A stretch of DNA of 64,000 nucleotides from Agrostemma githago (taxonomy: Eukaryota; Streptophyta; Magnoliopsida; Caryophyllales; Caryophyllaceae). Both the position numbers and the translations under genes were made by a program. The notes beneath the pieces are model-generated. The model did not search any database. It worked only from the letters and a program-made list of their open reading frames with translations, and was not told where the DNA came from. The DNA is taken from contig OY288239.1 of assembly GCA_958450325.1 (NCBI GenBank), positions 59,415,049 to 59,479,048 of the forward strand, read 5' to 3'. Shown piece by piece: positions 55,045 through 64,000 of the stretch (position 1 is its first letter; each line of letters starts with the position of its first letter).

Positions 55045-55290
55045 CTCCCTCCTAGTTTTTTTTATCTTCCCTCTTTTCTTTTTACACTAGTTCGATAATC
55101 TTCTTCCTTTCCATTTTTTGGTTGTACTTTAATCTCTTTATTCTTCTTTCAATTTTTTATTCTTTCCTTTACTCACAAACCCCACCATATTTCTACTTTA
55201 TACCCCACATTTATTACTTTAATCAATTCTTTATTCCCTTCATAATTTTTGTGCAAAAAAAAAGGGAAGATCAAAAGAACTAGGAGGGAG
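55045..55290. mobile_element. Stowaway-like MITE, 246 bp
   Basis: Ends CTCCCTCCTAGTTTTTTTTA and inverted counterpart GAACTAGGAGGGAG; flanking TA at 55043-55044 and 55291-55292. Interior is T-rich and non-coding. Confidence 0.9.
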
Positions 55291-55593
55291 TAGAAGGAAA
55301 ACGAAAAGGGCTTCGGGTGTATGATCGATAGTCAAAAAGAAATTATAATGCGGATTTCACGCAGTTCCATCTTTTTGCCTTTCCTTTTTTTTCACTTTAT
55401 ATGGATATGGATTATTTTAACTGGTTTGTGGGGTTTAAATCTCCAGATTGGATGCTCAATCAAATACTAGTCGAAGGTAATACACTGCAGAAATGGAATA
55501 CGAGTACATACCATCATGGGCCGGTAAACTTTAATGATCCCTCTCATCCCTGGGTTGTTTTTGTGAGGAGAAATGGTAGGTCTATATAAAGAA

Positions 55594-58500
55594 CTAGTCT
55601 AAAACCCGTGATAAAATCACGGGGTTGATAGATAATCATTTTAGTAGTAAGGTGTTCCAAGTACTACATGACGAAAAGTTTGTCGTCGACGTGGAACGTA
55701 ATGATTTTATTAAGAATTACAAAAGTGTTAATTGATTTGTCTCCTTATTTGAATACTAATTATTTAGGAAATAAATTAATCAATTCCCTAAGTTATATAC
55801 TTTTAATAAAATTTGGAACGATTACTAATAATTAATTATTTGGGAGTACAATTTGATATGGAACGATTACTAATAATTAATTAATTATAATAAAGCGGGT
55901 TAAAACGGAGTAATGAATATAATTACAAAAAATGTTTAAATTAAAATAATAGTTAAAAATAAAGTTTAACTAACAAAATCATTATACTTCAATATAAATT
56001 AAAAATCTGATTCATATACGGAGTACAATGTAGTGAAACAAAGAAAAAACAAAATCGTGCTTAATTCTAAATAAAGACAATTATGCACAAATTTATGACT
56101 CGTTTGGGAATAAAGGAGCCTGAAACAATCAAATATAACAAATTTTATTTACGTCCAACATATTGCTTTATTTACGACACAAAATCGAACTCGATCTCAA
56201 GTTTTGCAAGGTTGATATCTTTGCTTATCTCTTTCTTCGCTTATTATCTGCTTACAAAACAACAATTGGGCAAATCCGATTCAGAAATGAGTCAATGACC
56301 AAAAATCTAAGCGTTTCATTTCGGTAAGTATCTTAGGATTGAATTTTCTACTGATTAACTTTGAAATGAGTCAATGAACGCGACAATCATAAACGTGTGA
56401 TAATAATTTAAAATTCTAAATTCTAAATTAAAAAGGTCAAAAAATTCTAAAATTAAAATACTACTCCATATAAAGGAAAGAAAAGTCAAAAATTAAAAAC
56501 GTCAAAAATAAAATAGTAAATTAAAAACGTCAAAAATTCCAAAAAAATAAAATTAAAAAATTAAAAACATCAAAAAATAAAATACTAAATTAAAAAAAGG
56601 TCAAAAAATTCTAAATCAAAAATGTCGAAAATTCTATAAATTAAAATACTTTAGAATTTTAAATTAAAAACGTCAAAAAAGTTCCACTCAAATTCTTTAT
56701 TTTTTCTTTACTTTAAACCCAAATAAATTAAAAACAAACTCTTTAACTTTCGTAAATTAAATCAGTTCTTATTTCCTCAAATAAATTTCTCAGTTTTTTG
56801 TTTATTAAAAAAATTTAAAATCAGAAAGAGACATTTTTAATCGATGATTATATTTAAATGAAAGTATTAAACTTGAAGTGAAAATTTCAAACCTTGATTT
56901 TTTTTTAAGGAGTTCATAACCCTACGTCTCCGACTTTATCTTCAACCTGCTTTATCAAAACTATATCTTTTATTAGCAGTTAAAAGAGAAAATTGTACAT
57001 GATTACAAAATTATACGGAGTAGATGATTCGACTCGTCTTAAATTATGAACTCATGTTTTACCACAATAATTAGGAGTAGCAACTCAAAATAATTTGGAG
57101 CAACCATTGATTCTGATCTTGATTAGTTCTGCAAATCACAATAAATCGAAAAAAAATAACAAACAATTAGTCTAGGATAAAAAATATATAAATTCATGAT
57201 ATAAATTCGGGATAGAATGATTAAGATAATAGATGATTGAAAGTTTAAATGAATTAATAATAGATGACGGAAATTGTAGATATTTTTAATAATTCGTATG
57301 GAAAAGGAAGAGTATGGAAGGGGGAAAATGCAGAGGGAATTGAAAATTATGGAGAAATAAAAAGAGAGATTTTTGGTAATACAAATTTTGGTGGGAGAAT
57401 GAAAATGCATGAGAATGTAAAATAACGATGTTTTCATGAAACTTGGCCTGTACACTTATCTATGTTCAGTAAGTTTTGGGTATGATTTTATATTCAGGAA
57501 TAATATTGAAAGATTTATTGAACAATTTAAAAAATTATATATTAGTTTTTGTATCAATTTTCAATACAGTACATACCGTAAGAAAAATAGTTCAATATTT
57601 AAAAAGATCTACATAATCGCAAATTATCAATTTAAAAACCTACCGTAAATACTTGTATATCAAATTCAAAGATTTTAAACCATAACTACCTTAAATAAGA
57701 GAATATAATTTGATGGAAAATTTGAACGTAATATGCTCCATTAGTTCCGTAATTTTACAAAAATTAGAGTATTAATGTAAGATATGATGATTATCTTCCT
57801 AAATTACAATAATTTTGAAAGATACCGTAAATAATTGTATATTTTTTTATACATATTTTGTATATACACGGTATATTTGTATATTGTGTATCAATTTAGC
57901 AGAATATAATTTCAGAGAAGCAATAATACGGTATTAATTCGATATAAGGAATACTGATGACATTAACTCGATAAACTATTAATTCAATAAACTTAAAGAT
58001 ATGTTCTCAAAATGTTTTGATAAACTACAAACTACGCTTTAAAATTAAAAAGATTTACGTAATTTTTAAAATGACTAAAAGCATTTTTTGCCAAAATTTT
58101 AAAAAGATTTACGTAATTTTTTCAATTCTGTATCGATATTTGTATATCAAAATTTGTTCCGTAATATTTTGTAAATGCTCGTATAATATTTGTATTACAA
58201 TAAATTGTTTCATAATATTAGTAAGAATACCATAAATATTAAAACATACCATATGAAAAACCTACCCATATGTAGGATAAAAGTATGATTATTAATTAAA
58301 ACAACCTACGATATGAAAAACATAACGTAAATAATAATACGTGAGATTTTCAAATTATTTTGTATCAATAAAAAATATTTTTAATCAATTCAAACAAAGT
58401 TGGTGTAAATTTTTGCGTAAATACATCTATACTATATGAGAATATATTATATTCGAAAATATGATCACATTATCAAAACCACATGAGATATTAATTCATT

Positions 58501-59170
58501 AATTAAATAATCTTAAAAATATTCTAAAAATTTTAATTTTAATTCGATAAACTGTGTATTAATTCTTTATTTTTTTAAACTTAACTAATAAGACTAAGTT
58601 AAATTACGTAAATTAAAGTATGTAAAATATAGGCATTTTCTTCGTGTTAAATAAATCAATATAATACACATTTGTACTCGTATTTGTATTAAGAGTAAAG
58701 TTTTTTTTTGTATTTAATGAAAATTAAGAACTTAAGGATTAATGAGTAATTTAGTGAAACTTTGAGGGACTGAAGCTGCAAATTCTATATAAATTAGGAT
58801 GTTTTTAGTAGATGCAATGAGAGGGCTTGGAAGAGGAAATGGAGAGATGAGACTGCGCCACGTAGGCTGCTTTGGTCTTATCTTTTATATAATAATAAAG
58901 ATTGGCATTTTCTTCGTGTTAAATAAATCAATATAATACACATTTGTACTCGTATTTGTATTAAGAGTAAAGTTTTTTTTTGTATTTAATGAAAATTAAG
59001 AACTTAAGGATTAATGAGTAATTTAGTGAAACTTTGAGGGACTGAAGCTGCAAATTCTATATAAATTAGGATGTTTTTAGTAGATGCAATGAGAGGGCTT
59101 GGAAGAGGAAATGGAGAGATGAGACTGCGCCACGTAGGCTGCTTTGGTCTTATCTTTTATATAATAAAGA
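55594..59170 (-). mobile_element. Non-autonomous Helitron, about 3.6 kb
   Basis: On the minus strand the 5' end is TCTTTATTATATAAAAG (59170) and the 3' end a GC hairpin (CCCCGTGAT...ATCACGGG, 55605-55623) followed after 10 nt by CTAG (55594). Host A on one side and T on the other (55593, 59171) fit Helitron insertion between A and T without duplication. The interior is AT-rich, with no RepHel gene; its ORFs (56083-56298, 57123-58235) are unrecognised and probably random. The 5' end is tandemly duplicated. Confidence 0.75.
58632..59170. repeat. Tandem duplication of a 282-bp segment at the Helitron 5' end
   Basis: GGCATTTTCTTCGTG begins at 58632 and again at 58914. The two copies are nearly identical to their ends, differing by a 3-bp AAT in the TATAATAATAAAGATT tail. 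The duplication includes the Helitron 5' terminus. Confidence 0.95.
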
Positions 59171-60061
59171 TTGAATGATATCAACTATAGGACATTTTTC
59201 AAAGTAGTAATCTCTTTAACTTTTTGGATTTGCCCCATTATTTACGGAATTACTTTTTCCTAACGATCTTTACTCAATTCTTCCGAATTTACTTTAGATT
59301 TTCCAATTTTACCCTCTCCATAATTTTTCTTTCTTCCCTTAATATCTTGAAGATTACTTTGTTCTTCAATCTTCATTCCTCTTCTGCAGTAACTCCAGTA
59401 AGTCGGTAAGTATAATGCGAAGTAATTCATTCAGTAGGATATGTGGATTCATTATTACCTAAACAATATATGAACTCTCTATTAAATTTGGATGGTTTTA
59501 TCAAATCAAAGGATGGTGACGCTTTATGTTGAAGCAAATTTGCAATCATTGTTTACTTGATTGGTTGTCAATCAAGTTGTCATCTTTATTGCCGTGGAGG
59601 ATATGAAAATCCCAAAAAATCAAAATAATAGAGTAAAAGGGTGTAGCTGTCCGATTAACTTCAAAAACAATTACCCCATAATTGATCAAGGTTGCAATTT
59701 GCAAGTTATTGAATTAACTCAATTGAATTAGGGATTTTGTTGAAGAATTAGTTGAAGAATCGACGTGTGGTTGTGCCTGGCGAACTTCGGTGAGATGAGG
59801 GGGAAATTGGATCATTTAATTCCTAATTTTTGAGAATGTTGGGAAAATGGGAATGACAGATGGTTAATTTATCATTTATTTATTTATATAGGAGTTATAT
59901 TTTATTCAGATGATGCAAATTCAAAAGTAGGAGGGAGTATTAATTTTAGGTATAATTTATGGGAATAATCCAAACCATAAGGTGTCTTCTTATATTACTC
60001 TGTAATATGCATTAACTAATTTCAAACCGTACTATTTCACCCTACTTACTAGGCTAAATAA
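59171..60061. other. AT-rich intergenic DNA
   Basis: No gene or element recognised; the ORF at 59224-59409 lacks any domain. Confidence 0.5.
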
Positions 60062-60295
60062 TGAAATCAGGTATTTTGGTATGGGTAAAATTCTTATCAT
60101 TTCTTATTACTCTCAATCTCTGTACATCCCAATATATACTCATCATACAATCTTACAGTATCTCCTAATCAAAGTAATACAATTACTTAGTATCTTCTAT
60201 TCTAAGCATACATAATAATATCATAATCTTCATGATACACAATCTCCATAATACAAGCAGCGGTATCAGAATATATTTTTTGATATATTCTTTCA
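60062..60295 (-). repeat. 3' LTR of Copia element H (outer boundary tentative)
   Basis: On the minus strand it starts TGAAAGAATATATC at 60295, directly after the polypurine tract TGAGGGGGAG (about 60297-60306). The outer end is tentatively 60062 (TGAAATCAGG on the plus strand, i.e. CA end on minus). The 5' LTR lies outside the window. Confidence 0.6.
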
Positions 60296-60302
60296 CTCCC
60301 CC

Positions 60303-61472
60303 TCAAATTGGCGCACTTGGTAAACCGAGTCCCAACTTGAACTGCAAATGATCGAACAATTCACCTCCTAACGCCTTGGTGAACAAATTCGTTATCTGCT
60401 CCTTGCTTCGAATATGGGATAAGCTAATAGTCTTCTCAATCAAATGGTGTCTCACAAAATGATAGTCTATCTCAATGTGTTTGGTTCTGTCATGAAAAAC
60501 TGGATTCATTGCTATATGGATAGCTGCTTCACAATCACAATACAAATGCATCGATTCTTTATGAAAGATTCCTAATGAAGCGAGAAACGCTTTTAACCAT
60601 ATTAGTTCACTAATAGCAAATCCCATAGCTCTATATTCTGCTTCTGCTGATGATCTTGACAATGTTACTTGCTTCTTTGCTCTCCATGATATAGGTGATT
60701 TCCCAATCGAGACGAAATAACCACTTAGCGACCTCCGGGTCAATGGACATCTGGCATGATCCGAGTCGCAGTATCCTCGTAATCTTAAATCACCATCCTT
60801 CTTAAAATTTATCCCTTTGCTTGGATTTTGTTTAAGATAACGTACAACCCTCAAAGTTGCTTCCCAATATTCCTTCCTAGGCTCATTCACAAATTGCGAC
60901 AATGTGTGTACCGCGTAAACTAAATCTGGTCTCGTGATAGTTAAATACACGAGTCTCCCTATTAGTCTTTTGTATTTCATGACATCTTTGAGCACATAAC
61001 CACTTGCCAATGCTAACTTGTGTCCGGGTTGAATTGGAGTGTATACCGGTTTTGCTCCCTTCATTCCCGTCTCTTCGATGATCCCCATTGCATATTTTCT
61101 TTGATTTATAAATAACCCATTTGTATTATGTGCTACTTCTATTCCTAGAAAATACTTAATTTTTCCCAAATCCTTGATTCCAAATTATTTATCTAAGAAA
61201 TTCTTGAAAGTGGCACAAGCTTTATGGTTATTACTTACTACAATCATGTCATCAACATAAACCAGTACCCCGATAAATACTCCATCACGATTTATCGTGA
61301 AAAGTGAATAGTCAGCCAAAGATTGCACGAACCCATATGTCTTCATTGATTGAGTCAGTTTAGCAAACCAATTTCGAGAAGCTTGCTTTAAGCCGTAAAT
61401 AGATTTGGGTAGCTTACATACCTTACCATTTCGTCCACCATCAAAGCCTTGCGGTATCCTCATATATACTTC
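60303..61472 (-). pseudogene. Copia element H: RT C-terminal half and RNase H
   Basis: Minus strand. From EVYMRIPQGF through the RT palm with YVDDM (about 61255), LGKIKYFLGIEVA, to RNase H (YCDSDHA, SSAEAEYRA, KHIEIDYHFVR) and the end at 60303. One TAA near 61185 (Gln in related elements: FLDK*FGIKD) interrupts an otherwise intact frame. RT is split upstream by a solo LTR and resumes at 63902. Domain order (RT then RNase H, after integrase) identifies Copia. Confidence 0.92.
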
Positions 61473-63901
61473 TATGGACATGACATAGGTCTAACCCGAC
61501 GCGGCGAAGCGCGGGTTTTGGGGAGGCGATAGAATTTCCATATGAGATGGATCGAATAGAATTTTAAATCGAAGTAGGAGTCGCCACCGAATTTTATGGT
61601 TATTCGGAACCGTTCGAACCCACTCCATGTCGTAGTGGGCCATACTTAAAGCCTGGCCCATTTCCGATGTCAGAGTTTATTGGGTTCGTCCCTTTGCATT
61701 ACGATATCGATGCCGACTGAAGCGGTTAATCGTATATTGAATGACTCTCGTTGCCAATGGTTTCGGACATCCGGAAACCACGGTTCTGAGTAAGGGGTGA
61801 GGGTACGTGTTGGGAAGTTCAGCGAGAACACCCAACCCCGCCCGCACTTAGCGGCCTTTACTAAGATATCGTTCGGTTTTGTGTACACGCGTTAGTTCGA
61901 TGATGAAATGATATGCAGAGATTATTTTCCTAAGACATGTGAGGAAAATAAATAAATGGGTTGCTAAGTCGTTTATTGCATGTTAATCTAATAACGTCAA
62001 AGTTATTTTTAGCATGTGAATTCGTTTTAGTCTAATAAAACGATAAAAAGAAAATATGAGAATAATTTGCTACAAACACGAGAAAACGGGTTAGTAACGA
62101 TTGAAATAATAATATAGGAAAGAAATATAAAATCGAGAAAATAAATCGAAATCTGAAAAATATAGTTTAAAACGTTGTTTTGTATAAAAAACGATGTTCG
62201 AGAAAAATAAATAAAAAAACGAAAAAAAGGTGTGTTTGGGCCGAGAGCCGCGCGACTCGCCCGAGACTCATGCGGGTCGCGTGGCGGCCTGATTTCGACA
62301 ACGGTTTTTGGAAATTTTTTGATTAAATCGCGTACGAATATCGCATAACTCGTACTCGACTTAATATTCTCGATATTCGTTATATTCGATAGTTGATTAT
62401 CAAATATTTAGAATAGTTTTGGGAAAGATATAAATTTAGAAATCGTCTCGTAAAATAATAAAAATAAACGAACGAAAAACTAAAAAAATAGAACCGGATC
62501 AGACTCGTGCGCGAATCTCCTGGACCGGGCGCGACTCGCGTACGGGTCTGATTTTTTATTTTTTTGTTCGAAAATCGTTAACTTTATAAATCGCGTACAA
62601 ATATGAATTAATTTATACTCGGTTTATATTTTCGATATTCGTCGTATTCGATACTCGATTATGAAATCGATATCGAATAGTCGGAATGACTTTAGAAAAG
62701 GTTTTTTAAAAAAAGTTTGTTTTTGAACGAAAAAATAAGAAAAGAGAATTTTGAACGAAAAGTGATAAAAAGGATTTTGAACGAAGGAAAATATAATGAA
62801 ATCGTCGAAATCTTAATATAATTCTTTTCGATACGATATTCGATTATATAGAATCGGTATCATATTTTAAGAATATTCGATAAAAAAAATAGTTTTTTTA
62901 AGTAATATCGATATTAGAAAAATAAAAGTAGAAAAAAGAGACCGACGAGACCCATAAAAAAACGAGAGGAAGGGGAGAGAAAAGGGAAGAATCGGGTTTG
63001 ATTTACACCCTCAACCTACATGCTTTGTATTCTCGGTATAAGGCTCGTCAGACGGTGGCTTAGACACGGGAGCGTCGAGATGATGTGGATGAGTTTAAGG
63101 TGTCGGTTTTTGGAGGTTTGGGACGCCGGGTTTGGACGTGCGGTCAAGGCTCCGGGATTTCGGATAAAGTGTCGGGATTCTCTAACTATCGGATTGGTGT
63201 ATGAACCGTGTTATAAGGCTATTTTTCGGTGTGATGGGTGTGTGAAAACCGTGTATGTTAGCTGAAAAATCGTTGTAATTGATGTCCCTTTTGTGTTGGA
63301 CGGGAGGTCCTATTTATAGGGAATTTCCGACCTTGGTTTAGGAGAGTTTGAATACCGCTTAGGATAGGAAACGTAGGAGTTCGAGGGAAATAAGAATTCC
63401 GCTTTCTTGGCCAAGAAGAAAGAGGAAAACCGGCTGGTTTGAGGGTGTATTGGCCGGGTGTTTTACACTCGGTCAATGTCTGAATCGGTCTCCTGATAGA
63501 ATTCCTACTTGAGATCGAATTCTACCTTAAACGGAATTGTTTATTATTTTGCGTGGCTGATTTTTGTAGTATCTGAATTCAATCCGGATTGGTGGAGGTG
63601 ACACGGCAGATTTTATGCCTCGGAAAATATCTTTGACCGGGTTTTGACTCGGTCGCTAAAAGACGATTTTACCCCTGGTGGCGGTTTCGACCCAAATTAG
63701 TGTTATTTGACTCGAAACGGCCCACTGGGCCTGGATTTGAGGTTGGTTTTGTGAGATTTGTACTCCTTAAATGTCTAAACCAAATGTCCATAATTACAAG
63801 CCCATATTCGAGTCTATCAAAGCACGTTTACGTCCTATCATCATCGGGTGTTTGGCGGGAACTACTATAGACACCTGGCGGTCAAAATGTGGGTGTCTAC
63901 A
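61473..63901 (-). mobile_element. Solo LTR, 2429 bp, of the Tat/Ogre-like element C family, inserted in Copia H
   Basis: On the minus strand starts TGTAGACACCC (63901) and ends GTCATGTCCATA (61473), so the termini are TG...TA. A perfect 5-bp target duplication ACTTC lies at 61468-61472 and 63902-63906; removing one copy and the insert restores the Copia RT reading frame across the join. Shares both ends and the conserved block (about 61739-61870) with LTR C. The middle (62000-63000) is AT-rich with CGATATTCG-type repeats. ORFs at 61670-61888 and 63020-63959 are non-coding. Confidence 0.93.
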
Positions 63902-64000
63902 ACTTCCTCATCAAGATCTCCATGTAAAAAGGCGTTATTCACATCCAATTGCTCGATGAACCATCCCTTCTGTACCGCCACGGCCAACATACATCTTACA
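63902..64000 (-). pseudogene. Copia element H: RT N-terminal portion, continuing beyond the window
   Basis: Minus strand reads AVAVQKGWFIEQLDVNNAFLHGDLDEEV, the canonical Copia RT motif before VYM. It joins in frame with 61472 when the solo LTR and one ACTTC are removed. Confidence 0.93.

Noticed and set aside
56083..58235. Short ORFs inside the Helitron
   Set aside because: AT-rich, Ile/Phe/Lys/Asn-dominated translations without domains; no Rep or helicase motifs.

Overview
This is plant nuclear DNA, almost entirely nested transposable elements. One clear cellular gene is present, a three-exon HDA8-like histone deacetylase. Evidence for a plant: Tat-lineage Ty3/gypsy elements (gypsy RNase H plus a second RNase H), an Athila-like 3' end with the GTGTGGGGGAG polypurine tract, Copia elements with a TGG-TATCAGAGC-type primer site, Stowaway MITEs, a Helitron, GT-AG introns, and the HDA8-like gene itself. 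A eudicot is likely. A Caryophyllales-type genome is only a weak impression from composition and repeat style.

Layout, left to right. 1-16734: an old Tat/Ogre-like element (A, minus strand) whose 2173-bp LTR is split by a young 12.4-kb Tat element (F, 2949-15335, TSD TTAGG). 16735-23442: small repeats, a TIR-bounded minisatellite unit, and a multi-exon Ulp1-like (C48) protease gene whose introns and flank are made of tandem repeats. 23443-25970: the 5' end of element B, an inverted relative of A. 25976-31493: the 3' half of an Athila-like element (D) with its 3' LTR. 31494-35324: the 3' end of another Tat/Ogre-like element (C), with an antisense DUF7745/plant-mobile-domain-like ORF and a Harbinger-type insertion. 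35736-48449: a second young Tat element of F's family (E, plus strand, TSD GATGT), itself hit by a hAT MITE. 48452-51060: a truncated Copia (G). 51452-54324: the HDA8-like gene. 55045-59170: a Stowaway MITE and a Helitron. 60062-64000: a Copia 3' half (H) split by a 2429-bp solo LTR (TSD ACTTC).

The most interesting system is the shared architecture of E and F. Each has a sense gag-pol gene. Running towards it from the 3' LTR side are two antisense genes. The larger is a spliced, Transposase_28-like/coiled-coil gene of about 762 codons. The smaller encodes a 194-aa protein with an Arg-rich N-terminus, a Cys/His centre and an acidic tail. Each antisense gene has a TATA box at a conserved distance, and the intron lies at the same place in both elements. 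Between the converging genes lies an array of six GC-rich 124-bp (F) or 135-bp (E) repeats. Both gag-pol genes carry stop codons, while the antisense genes, particularly in F, are less damaged. Element C, from a different Tat group, independently carries an antisense TATA-driven ORF in the same location.

All coordinates and alignments were read by eye. LTR identities, counts and splice sites are therefore approximate unless stated as exact.
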